Assembly: GCF_030388325.1 (NCBI RefSeq)
Contig: NZ_CP103794.1
Location: 186,001 to 250,000, forward strand
DNA: 64,000 bases
DNA from: Flavobacterium johnsoniae
GTDB lineage: Bacteria > Bacteroidota > Bacteroidia > Flavobacteriales > Flavobacteriaceae
Direction: 5' to 3'
Shown here: in pieces, positions 24,670 to 33,602 of the stretch
Position numbering within the stretch: the stretch's first letter is position 1
How the letters are laid out: the number at the start of each line of letters is the position of its first letter
Notes under the pieces: generated by a model
The model's database searches: none
What the model saw: only the letters and a program-made list of their open reading frames with translations
What the model was told of the DNA's origin: nothing
Program-made: the position numbers and the translations under genes

Positions 24670-25683
24670 ATGGAAATTCAATCCAATTTTTCTTTAAAAA
24701 AACATAATACTTTCGGCATTGAAGCCACTGCAAAACAATTTGTTGCCGTTCATTCTATTGCTGAATTGAAAACAGTTTTAACAGAAAACAAAAACGAGAA
24801 AAAATTCATTTTGGGCGGCGGAAGCAATATGCTTTTAACGAAAAACATTGACGCTTTGGTTATTCATATCGATTTAAAAGGAAAAAAAATCACAAAAGAA
24901 GACGACGATTTTGTTTGGGTCGAAAGTCAAGCTGGAGAAACTTGGCACGATTTCGTTCTTTGGACAATTGACAACAATTTTGGCGGATTAGAAAATATGT
25001 CGCTAATTCCTGGAAATGTCGGCACAACTCCAATACAAAATATTGGCGCTTACGGAACTGAAATTAAAGACACATTTGTTTCTTGTGAAGCTATGAATAT
25101 TGCAACTCAGGAAATAAAAACTTTCGACAACGCTGAATGTAATTTTGGCTATCGCGAAAGTATTTTCAAACACGAAGCAAAAGACCAATATATTATTACT
25201 TCGGTTATTTTTAAATTGACCAAACGCAATCATAAAATCAATACTTCTTACGGAGATATTTTGGCTGAATTGGTTAAAAATAATATTGCAGAACCAACAT
25301 TAAAAGATGTTAGTAACGCAGTAATTGCCATTAGACAAAGCAAATTGCCAGATCCGAAAGAACTAGGAAACAGCGGAAGTTTCTTCAAAAATCCGATTTT
25401 ATTGAAATCTGATTTCGAGAAAATTCATCAGAAATTCCCAGAAATGAAGTTTTATGAAGTTTCAGAAACCGAAGTAAAAGTTCCTGCAGGCTGGCTTATT
25501 GAACAAGCTGGTTTTAAAGGAAAACGTTTTGGCGATGCGGGAGTTCATAAAAATCAAGCTTTGGTTTTGGTAAATTACGGAAATGCAACTGGACAGGAAA
25601 TTTTAGCGGTTTCTAAAGAAGTTCAGAAAACTGTTTTTGAGAAATTCGGAATTCAGATTGAAGCGGAAGTGAATGTGATTTAA
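24670..25683 (+). CDS. murB: UDP-N-acetylmuramate dehydrogenase
   Basis: MurB reduces UDP-GlcNAc-enolpyruvate to UDP-MurNAc with NADPH and FAD, an early step in peptidoglycan synthesis. Motifs are KKHNTFGIEATA (start), GGGSNML (FAD loop, about 54-60), SLIPGNVGTTPIQNIGAYG (about 115-133), the serine proton donor in GNSGSFFKNP and a C-terminal glutamate in the EAEVNVI tail. It is the type I form, 337 residues. A possible -7 box TACTTTTG lies at 24637-24644. Confidence 0.97.
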   Translation: MEIQSNFSLKKHNTFGIEATAKQFVAVHSIAELKTVLTENKNEKKFILGGGSNMLLTKNIDALVIHIDLKGKKITKEDDDFVWVESQAGETWHDFVLWTIDNNFGGLENMSLIPGNVGTTPIQNIGAYGTEIKDTFVSCEAMNIATQEIKTFDNAECNFGYRESIFKHEAKDQYIITSVIFKLTKRNHKINTSYGDILAELVKNNIAEPTLKDVSNAVIAIRQSKLPDPKELGNSGSFFKNPILLKSDFEKIHQKFPEMKFYEVSETEVKVPAGWLIEQAGFKGKRFGDAGVHKNQALVLVNYGNATGQEILAVSKEVQKTVFEKFGIQIEAEVNVI

Positions 25684-25746
25684 AACACAAATTTTACTAA
25701 TTAGCACAAATTTAATTCGAGGAAATTTGTGAAATTCGTGGCAAAC
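25684..25746. repeat. ACAAATTT word repeat in the murB gap
   Basis: The stretch AACACAAATTTTACT is partly reverse-complemented by GGAAATTTGTGAAATTCGTG, giving an imperfect stem. It resembles the larger elements elsewhere in the window. Confidence 0.5.
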
Positions 25747-25756
25747 ATCAACAATA

Positions 25757-26371
25757 ATGTATACACGAGATTTATACAAAAACGAAAATCAAGAAGAAAT
25801 CAAAGCTTTTTTAAAAGAGAATAGTTTTGGAATCTTGATTAATCAGACAAACGGAAAATTGTGTGCAACTCATATTCCGATTGAGCTTGAAATTAATTCT
25901 GACGGAAAAGAAATTTTACAAGGACATATTTCAAAACTGAATCCGCAAGCAGAAGGTTTTAAAGAGAATGATCAGGTTTTAGCAGTTTTTACTGGTCCGC
26001 ATAGTTACATTTCTTCTTCTTGGTACGATCACGAAAATGTTCCAACTTGGAATTACATAGCCGTACATGTTTATGGAAAAATTAAAATTGTTGATTACGA
26101 AACTTCGGTAGAGCAATTAAAAAAGCTAGTAGACAAATACGAAGCAAATTCTGAAAATCCTGTTAGAGTTGAAGATTTATCGGCAAAAACAATGCGCGAA
26201 GCCAGAGGAATATTTGGTTTTGAAATAGAAATTGACGAAATTCAAGCCACAAAAAAACTCTCTCAAAACCGAGACGATCACAATTATAAAAACATTATTA
26301 CAGAATTAGAAAAGACCGAAAACCCTCAGTCTATAGCTGTTGCAAAAGAAATGTCAAAATGCCGAAAGTAA
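25757..26371 (+). CDS. FMN-binding negative transcriptional regulator (PaiB-like)
   Basis: A 204-residue protein of the PaiB/FMN-binding split-barrel family (PF04299). Marks are MYTRDLYKNENQEEIKAFL at the start, ATHIPIELE, the GPHSYISSSWYDHENVPTWNYIAVH core (about 83-107) and ARGIFGFEIEIDEIQATKKL. The family was first described as a repressor of sporulation and protease genes in Bacillus, but many members may act on flavin-dependent chemistry instead. It is 73 bases after murB, with an ACAAATTT word repeat between. I see no DNA-binding motif. Confidence 0.9.
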   Translation: MYTRDLYKNENQEEIKAFLKENSFGILINQTNGKLCATHIPIELEINSDGKEILQGHISKLNPQAEGFKENDQVLAVFTGPHSYISSSWYDHENVPTWNYIAVHVYGKIKIVDYETSVEQLKKLVDKYEANSENPVRVEDLSAKTMREARGIFGFEIEIDEIQATKKLSQNRDDHNYKNIITELEKTENPQSIAVAKEMSKCRK

Positions 26372-26457
26372 AATCGGTTTAGCTATTGAATTTAGCGAAT
26401 TCATAAGTACATTTGCAGTCGCAGAACGTAAAAAATTAATAGAACCAAATAAATCAG

Positions 26458-27564
26458 ATGCTTATATACATATTTTACTTTTTTATTGCTATTGTCGTAG
26501 TTCAATTATTTTATTATTTAGGTGTTTTTGGAAAATTTGCTTTTGCAAAACCTCAACATGTAAAACCTAAAAATCTTCCTGTGTCTGTAATTGTGTGCGC
26601 TAAAAACGAAGAAGAGAATGTAAAAAAATACATTCCGCTTTTAGCACAGCAAGATTATTCAGATTTTGAAATCGTCTTAATTGACGATGCATCTAGCGAT
26701 GAAACTCTTGAAGTTTTTGAAGAATTTGAAAAAGAATTCTCCAACATTCGTTTGGTAAAAGTAGAAAATAACGAAGCTTTCTGGGGAAATAAAAAATACG
26801 CTTTAACTCTTGGAATTAAAGCAGCAAAAAAAGAGTATTTATTATTTACAGATGCCGATTGTTTTCCGTCTTCTAAAGACTGGATTACTTCTATGACTTC
26901 GCAATTTACAATGAATAAAACTATTGTTTTGGGTTACGGAGGTTACGAAAAAGTAGAGCGTTCTTTCTTAAATAAAATCATTCGTTTTGAAACAGTTTTA
27001 ACTGCTATTCAATATTTTTCTTGGGCAAAAATAGGTTCTCCATATATGGGTGTCGGACGTAATTTGGCTTATAAAAAAGAAGAATTTTTTAATGTAAATG
27101 GGTTCATCGATCATATTCAAATTCGTTCTGGCGATGATGATTTATTTATCAATCAGGCGGCAAATAAAACTAATACTACAATTTCTTATACTCCGGAAAG
27201 TTTTACTTATTCGAAACCTAAAAAAACATATAAAGAATGGTTTACACAGAAGAGAAGACATATTTCTACGGCAGAACATTATAAGTTTTTTGACAAAATG
27301 CAGTTAGGATTATTTTTCCTTTCACAATTATTTTTCTTTTTATTAGTTATAGTTTTATTGGCTTTCCAATTTCAATGGATTGCCGTGTTAGCAATTTTAG
27401 CAACTCGTTACACCGTTGTTTGGACAGTAATTGGATGTTCTGCGGGAAAACTGAAAGAAAATGACCTTAAAATTTGGTTTCCAGTTGTCGAGATAGCGCT
27501 TATATTAACACAAATTAATATCTTTATAACTAATATCTTTTCAAAACCAGTATATTGGAAATAA
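26458..27564 (+). CDS. GT2 family glycosyltransferase, membrane bound
   Basis: A 368-residue glycosyltransferase with the GT2 GT-A fold. After an N-terminal membrane anchor (about 2-25) come VSVIVCAKNEEENVKKYIP, IVLIDDASSDETLEVF and FTDADCFPSSKDW, the DxD metal site, with the acceptor-site motif GDDDLFINQAA at about 223-233 and the KRRHIS (R/QxxRW-like) box at about 269-274. Two or three helices follow at the C-terminus. It resembles membrane-embedded glycosyltransferases that build polysaccharide or glycolipid. The ECF sigma gene overlaps its end by ten bases. Confidence 0.92.
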   Translation: MLIYIFYFFIAIVVVQLFYYLGVFGKFAFAKPQHVKPKNLPVSVIVCAKNEEENVKKYIPLLAQQDYSDFEIVLIDDASSDETLEVFEEFEKEFSNIRLVKVENNEAFWGNKKYALTLGIKAAKKEYLLFTDADCFPSSKDWITSMTSQFTMNKTIVLGYGGYEKVERSFLNKIIRFETVLTAIQYFSWAKIGSPYMGVGRNLAYKKEEFFNVNGFIDHIQIRSGDDDLFINQAANKTNTTISYTPESFTYSKPKKTYKEWFTQKRRHISTAEHYKFFDKMQLGLFFLSQLFFFLLVIVLLAFQFQWIAVLAILATRYTVVWTVIGCSAGKLKENDLKIWFPVVEIALILTQINIFITNIFSKPVYWK

Positions 27565-28106
27565 ATTCTAAAATAGAAAAAGCAAAAAAAGGCGATCAAA
27601 TCGCCTTTACTTTTTTATTAGATCATTACTGGAATGAGGTGTACTCTTTTATGCTCAAGCGAACCGAAAATGAAACAATCGCAGAGGATATTACAATAGA
27701 AACTTTCTCAAAAGCTTTTGACAAAATAGCTTCTTACAATGCCGAATTTCAATTCAACACTTGGCTTATTGCAATAGCAAAAAACGTCTATATTGATTTA
27801 TTACGAAAAAAGAAAACCAGTCTTTTTATAGAAATAACGGACAATGAAGACCAGCAGGCTTACAATATTGCTGATCCTACTCCATCAGCAGAAGATGCTT
27901 TAATTAAAGAACAGAATCTTTCTCGTCTGCTCTTATGCATCAAAGAACTTAAACCACATTATCAAGAAGTAATTCAGCTTCGTTACTTTCAGGAAATGTC
28001 TTATCAGGAAATTGCCGTTAAGATTAATGAACCTTTAAGCAGTGTAAAAGTTAAACTTTTACGCGCTAAAAAATTATTAGCAGAAATTATTGAACGTAAT
28101 AGATAA
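27555..28106 (+). CDS. RNA polymerase ECF-type sigma factor
   Basis: A 183-residue sigma-70 family factor. It has a TTG start inside the end of the glycosyltransferase gene, giving a ten-base overlap and probable coupling. Region 2 reads LLDHYWNEVYSFMLKRTENETIAEDITIETFSKAF and continues FNTWLIAIAKNVYIDLLRKKK. Region 4 reads CIKELKPHYQEVIQLRYFQEMSYQEIAVKI. No anti-sigma gene is next to it. Target promoters cannot be told from the sequence. Confidence 0.9.
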   Translation: MEINSKIEKAKKGDQIAFTFLLDHYWNEVYSFMLKRTENETIAEDITIETFSKAFDKIASYNAEFQFNTWLIAIAKNVYIDLLRKKKTSLFIEITDNEDQQAYNIADPTPSAEDALIKEQNLSRLLLCIKELKPHYQEVIQLRYFQEMSYQEIAVKINEPLSSVKVKLLRAKKLLAEIIERNR

Positions 28107-28262
28107 TTTATTATCTTTAGGTAAAGAATAAACTATTCGTATTTTTATTCTTAAAAAAATATATTTCTACAATACTAAAACTACAACTTTTGCGTTGTTA
28201 GCTCAAACCCAAACCCTTTCTGCGTATGATTTAAAGTTACTTAACCTTAAAACCCAAAAATT

Positions 28263-29099
28263 ATGTCTAAATTAAGCATTTATGAAAGCAAGTGGACTGA
28301 CCTTGTTTTCGAGAATAAGAACAAAGAGTACGGCGCGTATCAATTACGCCAAGAGAGTTCCAAAAATTCTGTTACAGCTCTGTTTATGGGTTTATTGTTA
28401 ATAACGGTAATAGGAAGTGCATCGGTACTCATTAACAAACTTAAACCTTCGGTTTCTGACCCTACGGTAGAAACGCCACCTCTTTATGAAGATCCTAGGA
28501 CTATTGTCAATATTGATCCGAATGTTGCGCCGCCACCGCCAGCGCCACCAGCTCCAGTAATGGAACAAAGTGCAGCAAGTGCAACAGAAGCAATTCAGCT
28601 GACTAATCCTGTGGTTGCAACGGCAGAAAACGCAGTTGAAAACATTGCGCCTAACACTGAAAACGCTCCAGCTCCTGTAAATGCTACTGGAAATGGAACG
28701 GCAGTTAACGCGATGCCAACAACTGGAGGAGGAGGAGGAAATGGTGAAGCAGCATCTGTAGCTCCACCTACAAATGAGGTACTTCCTTTGGCTGTTTTGG
28801 ACAAACTTCCTGAATTTCCAGGTGGGATTGCTCAATTCTACAAATATGTAGGAAACAATTTCCGCAGACCTGATTTGGATGCAGAAAGAACTTTAAAAGT
28901 TTATGTTTCTTTTGTAGTTGAAAAAGATGGATCCCTAACTGATATTATCGTGAGAAACGATCCAGGCTACGGAATGGGAAAAGAAGCTATCAGAGTTTTA
29001 AAATCATTAAAAACAAAATGGAATCCAGGAATTCTAGATGGAAAACCTGTGAGAACAGCATATAGTCTTCCGATTACAATAAAAACAGAATTGGAATAA
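28263..29099 (+). CDS. tonB: Energy transducer TonB
   Basis: A 278-residue TonB of the Bacteroidota type. The cytoplasmic start MSKLSIYESKWTDLVFENKN and KEYGAYQLRQ are followed by a membrane helix (about 38-57). A Pro/Ala-rich linker (PPPPAPPAP, about 90-100) and a glycine-rich stretch come next, then the C-terminal domain from LPEFPGGIAQFYKYVGNNFR to the end. TonB passes the energy of the proton gradient to outer-membrane receptors such as the two in this window. No ExbB or ExbD genes are adjacent, so it is an orphan TonB. Confidence 0.95.
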   Translation: MSKLSIYESKWTDLVFENKNKEYGAYQLRQESSKNSVTALFMGLLLITVIGSASVLINKLKPSVSDPTVETPPLYEDPRTIVNIDPNVAPPPPAPPAPVMEQSAASATEAIQLTNPVVATAENAVENIAPNTENAPAPVNATGNGTAVNAMPTTGGGGGNGEAASVAPPTNEVLPLAVLDKLPEFPGGIAQFYKYVGNNFRRPDLDAERTLKVYVSFVVEKDGSLTDIIVRNDPGYGMGKEAIRVLKSLKTKWNPGILDGKPVRTAYSLPITIKTELE

Positions 29100-29121
29100 T
29101 TCAAATTATTATTAAACACAC

Positions 29122-29150
29122 AAAAAGCAGGACTTCGGTTCTGCTTTTTT
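29122..29150 (+). terminator. Terminator after tonB
   Basis: AAAAGCAG pairs with CTGCTTTT around GACTTCGGTT, followed by a T run. Confidence 0.85.
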
Positions 29151-29194
29151 GTTTACTTTTATTTATCAATCACAAAAAAATTAAACTGAATTAA

Positions 29195-29932
29195 ATGCCT
29201 TTTACTTTTTCGCATCCTGCTATAATTCTTCCATTAAGATATCTACCAAAACCATGGCTTTCACTAACAAGCCTCATTATTGGCAGTTTAACTCCCGATT
29301 TTGAATATTTTATAAGAATGAAAGTTAAAAGCAATTACAGCCATACTTTTGTTGGTATTTTTTGGTTCGATTTACCACTTGCGCTTTTGCTGGCATTTAT
29401 CTTTCATAACATAGTTAGAAATCTTTTGTTTGAAAATCTCCCCACATTCATAAGAAACAGAATTTTAATTTACACTGAATTTAATTGGAATAATTATTTC
29501 AAAAATAACTGGCAAATTGTTTTAATATCTTTGTTAATCGGAATAATTTCTCATTTATTCTGGGATGCTTTTACTCATAATCACGGTTATTTTGTAAATA
29601 AAATTGATATTTTTAGAAATACACTGTTCCTTTTTCATACCGAAATTCCGTTTTGGAAAATTGCACAACATGGAAGCACAGTCCTTGGAAGCATTATTAT
29701 AATCGTGACTTTTCTGAAACTTCCGCAAGATTTTAGTTTTAAAACTACTAGGAAAAAGTCTTATTGGAAATTCATCATTTTATCCGGCTCGGTAATTTTA
29801 TTCATAAGATTCGCAATCCAGATTAGAGATCTAAATATTGGAAATTTCATAGTAACTTTTATTTCTTCTTTTTTGATTTCAACAATTTTAACTCCGCTTA
29901 TAATTAAACTAAAATCAAGCATTAAAAATTAA
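29195..29932 (+). CDS. DUF4184 family membrane protein
   Basis: A 245-residue protein with about six membrane segments. The start MPFTFSHPAIILPLRYLP and LIIGSLTPDFEYFIRMKV with two histidine/aspartate-rich spots (SHLFWDAFTHNHGYFV) is the DUF4184 pattern, distantly like membrane-bound metal-dependent hydrolases. Function is unknown. It is a single gene between tonB and a PH-domain gene. Confidence 0.88.
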   Translation: MPFTFSHPAIILPLRYLPKPWLSLTSLIIGSLTPDFEYFIRMKVKSNYSHTFVGIFWFDLPLALLLAFIFHNIVRNLLFENLPTFIRNRILIYTEFNWNNYFKNNWQIVLISLLIGIISHLFWDAFTHNHGYFVNKIDIFRNTLFLFHTEIPFWKIAQHGSTVLGSIIIIVTFLKLPQDFSFKTTRKKSYWKFIILSGSVILFIRFAIQIRDLNIGNFIVTFISSFLISTILTPLIIKLKSSIKN

Positions 29933-29993
29933 CAAAATCACTACTTTTACTGCTTCAAAACGAAATTCATTTTAACTAATTAAGAACAAAATA

Positions 29994-30374
29994 ATGGGAA
30001 TATTTTCAGCAATTCTTGGTAACGCAGGTTCTGTAAGTCAAGAAGATTTAATTAAAAAGTACGGACAGCTTTTAACTACAAACGAAGAAATCGAAATGGG
30101 TTTTAAACTTATTCGTGATACTTTTATATTTACCAACAAAAGATTAATCTTAGTTGATGTACAAGGATTAACTGGAAGCAAAACAGAGTACAAATCTATC
30201 GCTTACAAAAACATCACAAGATTTAGCGTAGAAACCGCAGGAACTTTCGATCTTGATGCTGAGTTAAAAATTTGGATTTCTAGCGAACAGCAACCAAGTA
30301 TTGTAAAACAATTCAACAAATCGGTTAACGTTTACGAAGTACAGAAGATTCTAGCTTTTCATGTTTTAGGATAA
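29994..30374 (+). CDS. Bacterial PH domain protein
   Basis: A 126-residue cytoplasmic protein consisting of one bacterial PH domain (bPH_1, PF08000 type). It shows FIFTNKRLILVDVQGLTGSK, then YKSIAYKNITRFSVETAG, and ends in an amphipathic helix with NVYEVQKILAFHVL. Such proteins are thought to assemble through the PH fold; the partner is unknown. It ends at a strong hairpin shared with the convergent M48 gene. Confidence 0.88.
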   Translation: MGIFSAILGNAGSVSQEDLIKKYGQLLTTNEEIEMGFKLIRDTFIFTNKRLILVDVQGLTGSKTEYKSIAYKNITRFSVETAGTFDLDAELKIWISSEQQPSIVKQFNKSVNVYEVQKILAFHVLG

Positions 30375-30380
30375 AAAACA

Positions 30381-30413
30381 AAAACCCGACAAATTAAAAA
30401 TTTGTCGGGTTTT
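30381..30413. terminator. Bidirectional terminator between PH gene and M48 gene
   Basis: AAAACCCGACAAATT pairs perfectly with AATTTGTCGGGTTTT, 15 bases each, with a three-base loop. Confidence 0.92.
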
Positions 30414-30434
30414 ATATTCGCTAAAAACAACTTA

Positions 30435-31310
30435 TTATTTCTTTTTTGTCGTTGTTGTTTTCTTTGTAGTCGTTGCCTTTTTTGTTGTAGTAGCCGCTGG
30501 AGCAGTGTTTACAATTTTTTGATGCACATAAGGTTTATATACGCCATCTTTTTCTGCTCTTTTTTTAGCATCGTCTGCTCTTTTCTTAGAATCAGGATGC
30601 GAACTCATCATTTGATCAATAAATGAAGCCTGAGATCCTTCACTCATTTTTGCCAAAATTCTAAAAGCCGATTCCTCAGCATTTACATCGTAACCGTTTT
30701 TCTTCATAAAATTGTAAGCAAATAAATCTGCTTCAGATTCTTGTTTACGGCTGTATTTACTATCGATAATAGCGCTTCCAATTTTACCAAGCTGACTATC
30801 TGTAACCGTCGCTAAAGTTGCAGATTGAGAAGATGCTCCATCCATCAAAGCTTCTTTTTGGTAAGCTGCACGAATAGCATCTCTTGAATCATTATTGGCA
30901 ACGTGTCCGATCTCGTGTCCGATTACAGCAATTAATTCATTATCATCCATAATATCCATCAAACCTGAATAAACACGAACACTTCCGTCTGCAGTTGCAA
31001 AAGCATTTACTTCTTTCAGTTTATAGACTTTATAATTTAAAGTAAATCCGTCGCCAGAAGCATGTTTTCCAAAAACTCGATTTAATCTTAGAGTATAGCC
31101 GTCTGTTGGCCCTGCAATTTCATGTTCTGCATCTAATTTATCGACAGCTTCTTTAGATAATTTAGCTGCATCTGCATTACTAAAAGTAAAACCAGTAACT
31201 CCTTTTTGAACAGCCCCAATGGCTTTCTCTCCAAAATTAATCTGTGCATTCATTTTAGAAACCCCAAAAGATGCTAATAAAATTCCTAATACAATAAATT
31301 TCTTTTTCAT
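30435..31310 (-). CDS. M48 family metalloprotease, secreted
   Basis: A 291-residue zinc protease. Signal peptide MKKKFIVLGILLASFGVSKM leads to a mature protein with the HEIGH zinc motif at about 131-135 and the third ligand in RKQESEADLFAYNFM. A second signature comes at SSHPDSKKRADD. The tail is threonine/lysine rich (TTTKKATTTKKTT..KKK). It resembles the periplasmic M48 quality-control proteases (BepA/LoiP-like) but without a TPR domain. A -7 box TACATTTG lies on the minus strand at 31334-31341. Confidence 0.93.
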   Translation of the reverse strand: MKKKFIVLGILLASFGVSKMNAQINFGEKAIGAVQKGVTGFTFSNADAAKLSKEAVDKLDAEHEIAGPTDGYTLRLNRVFGKHASGDGFTLNYKVYKLKEVNAFATADGSVRVYSGLMDIMDDNELIAVIGHEIGHVANNDSRDAIRAAYQKEALMDGASSQSATLATVTDSQLGKIGSAIIDSKYSRKQESEADLFAYNFMKKNGYDVNAEESAFRILAKMSEGSQASFIDQMMSSHPDSKKRADDAKKRAEKDGVYKPYVHQKIVNTAPAATTTKKATTTKKTTTTKKK

Positions 31311-31333
31311 TTTTACCTATATTAATTTAACAC

Positions 31334-31341
31334 CAAATGTA
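31334..31341 (-). promoter_or_regulatory. Promoter -7 box of the M48 gene
   Basis: The minus strand reads TACATTTG, which matches TAnnTTTG, about 24 bases before the ATG. In the rest of the 325-base gap between this gene and lipA (31311-31635), apart from the lipA -7 box, I see only AT-rich sequence. Confidence 0.45.
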
Positions 31342-31609
31342 CTACAAAAGAATCGTGCCAGTATTATATAAATTCGTTTTTTTTAACATTTAAAGATATA
31401 AATTTTAAAGCATTAAATATCAAAACATTGCCATAATTATTCTTTAAAGCAGATTTTTTAAACGGAAATATATTTTTAAAATTCAAATAATAACTTAAGT
31501 GCACTTATTTAACTTTTTTATTACATATAATTAAACCGTACTAATACTTGTTTTACTATTCAATCATTAAATTAAATCCTAAAGAAATCTTCAAATAAAC
31601 TACATTCCG

Positions 31610-31617
31610 TATCTTTG
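31610..31617 (+). promoter_or_regulatory. Promoter -7 box of lipA
   Basis: TATCTTTG matches the -7 consensus TAnnTTTG and lies 18 bases before the lipA ATG. Confidence 0.5.
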
Positions 31618-31635
31618 TGTTTTGAATATTGATAT

Positions 31636-32502
31636 ATGGAAACAGTCGCTGAAAATATACAGACCACAAAACCTAAGTGGTTAAAAGTAAAATTACCCAT
31701 CGGACAAAAATATACTGAACTTAGAGGTTTAGTTGATAAATACAGTTTAAATACCATTTGTACTTCAGGAAGCTGCCCAAATATGGGAGAATGCTGGGGA
31801 GAAGGAACAGCGACTTTCATGATTTTAGGAAATGTTTGTACTCGCTCGTGCGGGTTCTGCGGCGTAAAAACAGGCAGACCTGAAACGGTAGATTGGGACG
31901 AACCTGAAAAAGTAGCGCGTTCTATCAAAATAATGAACATTAAACACGCTGTTGTTACAAGTGTAGACAGAGATGACTTGAAAGATGGAGGTTCTATTAT
32001 TTGGATGGAAACCGTTAGAGCTATTCGTAGAATGAATCCGCAAACTACTCTTGAAACTTTAATTCCTGATTTTCAAGGAATGGAAAGGAATCTAGATCGT
32101 ATTGTTGAAGCTAATCCTGAAGTGGTTTCTCATAATATGGAAACGGTACGTCGTTTAACTCGTGAAGTTCGTATTCAAGCAAAATATGACAGAAGTTTAG
32201 AAGTGTTGCGTTATTTAAAAGAAAAAGGCATCAACAGAACTAAATCTGGAATTATGCTTGGTCTTGGAGAAACTGAAGAAGAAGTTTTTCAGACCATGAC
32301 CGATTTAAGAAATGCAAATGTTGATGTTGTTACTATTGGACAATACTTACAGCCAAGTAAAAAACATCTTCCTGTAAAAGAATTTATTACGCCTGAACAA
32401 TTTGCTCGATACGAACAATTTGGCCTTGAGTTAGGTTTCAGACATGTTGAAAGCGGACCTCTTGTTCGTTCTTCATATAAAGCACAAAAACACATTTTAT
32501 AA
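31636..32502 (+). CDS. lipA: Lipoyl synthase
   Basis: LipA is a radical SAM enzyme that inserts two sulfurs into octanoyl groups on lipoyl domains. The auxiliary cluster motif [12 protein letters not shown] (about 36-47) and the radical SAM motif CTRSCGFC (about 68-75) are both complete. The C-terminal serine of the RSSYKA motif that ligates the auxiliary cluster is present near the end. At 288 residues it is typical. It is followed 75 bases later by gap, separated by a TTTAATCG word palindrome. Confidence 0.98.
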   Translation: METVAENIQTTKPKWLKVKLPIGQKYTELRGLVDKYSLNTICTSGSCPNMGECWGEGTATFMILGNVCTRSCGFCGVKTGRPETVDWDEPEKVARSIKIMNIKHAVVTSVDRDDLKDGGSIIWMETVRAIRRMNPQTTLETLIPDFQGMERNLDRIVEANPEVVSHNMETVRRLTREVRIQAKYDRSLEVLRYLKEKGINRTKSGIMLGLGETEEEVFQTMTDLRNANVDVVTIGQYLQPSKKHLPVKEFITPEQFARYEQFGLELGFRHVESGPLVRSSYKAQKHIL

Positions 32503-32506
32503 AAAA

Positions 32507-32557
32507 AGTTTAATCGTTTGATCGTTTAATTGTTAAACCGATTAAGCGATTAAACTG
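32507..32557. repeat. Palindrome of TTTAATCG words between lipA and gap
   Basis: AGTTTAATCG..TTTGATCGTTTAATTG is partly matched on the other strand by AAACCGATTAAGCGATTAAA. It is the whole gap between two genes on the same strand. Confidence 0.65.
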
Positions 32558-32577
32558 TTAATCGAATAAATTAAAAA

Positions 32578-33576
32578 TTGAAAACAAGAATTGCCATTAA
32601 TGGATTTGGAAGAATTGGAAGAAATCTATTCCGTCTTCTTCTGAATCATCCTGAAATCGAAGTTGTTGCTATTAACGACATTGCCGACAATAAAACTATG
32701 TCGCATTTAATTAAATATGACAGTATTCACGGAGTTTTACCATTTGAAGTCAGTCATGACGAAAATAGCATTATTGTAGACGGAAGGCATTTTTTCTTTT
32801 TTCACGAAAAGAGTATTTCCAACTTAGATTGGAAATCGCATTCAATTGATATCGTTATCGAATCGACAGGAAAATACAAAACTCACGAAGAATTAAACGC
32901 GCATCTTGAGGTTGGAGCTAAAAAAGTTATACTTTCTGCACCTTCAGAAGTTGACACCATAAAAACCGTCGTTCTTGGAGTTAATGAAAATATTTTGGAT
33001 GGAAACGAAAACATAGTTTCTAATGCAAGCTGCACAACAAATAATGCCGCTCCGATGATAAAAATAATCGAGGAATTATGCGGAATTGAGCAAGCTTACA
33101 TTACAACTATCCATTCTTTTACAACAGACCAAAGTCTTCACGACCAGCCCCATAAGGATTTAAGACGTGCAAGAGGCGCAAGTCAGTCGATTGTTCCAAC
33201 AACTACGGGTGCGGCTAAGGCTTTAACAAAAATTTTTCCTAAATTGCACAACAAAATGGGCGGATGCGGTATCCGTGTTCCGGTTCCAGATGGTTCATTA
33301 ACAGATATTACCTTCAATGTAAAACGAGCGGTTACTATTGAGGAAATAAATAAAGCATTTAAAGAAGCTTCCAAAACAAATTTAAAAGGAATATTAGATT
33401 ACACAGAAGATCCTATTGTTTCGGTTGATGTAATTGGCAACAGACATTCTTGTTTATTTGATGCTCAGCTAACTTCGGTTATCGATAAAATGGTAAAAGT
33501 TGTGGGTTGGTACGATAACGAAATTGGCTATTCATCTAGATTGATTGATTTAATTTTACTAATAAGAAAAAAATAA
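32578..33576 (+). CDS. gap: Glyceraldehyde-3-phosphate dehydrogenase (type I)
   Basis: A 332-residue GAPDH that oxidises glyceraldehyde-3-phosphate with NAD in glycolysis. The start is TTG, giving MKTRIAINGFGRIGRN with the NAD loop. The catalytic cysteine C152 lies in SNASCTTNNAAPM, and the histidine is in the ITTIHSFTTDQ region. The DLRRARGASQSIVPTTTGAAKAL segment and WYDNEIGYS end are canonical. Many Flavobacterium genomes carry several GAPDH genes; this one stands alone after lipA. Confidence 0.96.
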   Translation: MKTRIAINGFGRIGRNLFRLLLNHPEIEVVAINDIADNKTMSHLIKYDSIHGVLPFEVSHDENSIIVDGRHFFFFHEKSISNLDWKSHSIDIVIESTGKYKTHEELNAHLEVGAKKVILSAPSEVDTIKTVVLGVNENILDGNENIVSNASCTTNNAAPMIKIIEELCGIEQAYITTIHSFTTDQSLHDQPHKDLRRARGASQSIVPTTTGAAKALTKIFPKLHNKMGGCGIRVPVPDGSLTDITFNVKRAVTIEEINKAFKEASKTNLKGILDYTEDPIVSVDVIGNRHSCLFDAQLTSVIDKMVKVVGWYDNEIGYSSRLIDLILLIRKK

Positions 33577-33602
33577 GGTTCATTGTAAAAGCATTGCCAT
33601 AC

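Noticed and set aside
28398..28835. A 145-residue minus-strand frame inside tonB
   Set aside because: It is rich in serine, cysteine and arginine because it is the complement of the Pro/Ala/Gly-rich TonB linker. No start signal or homology.
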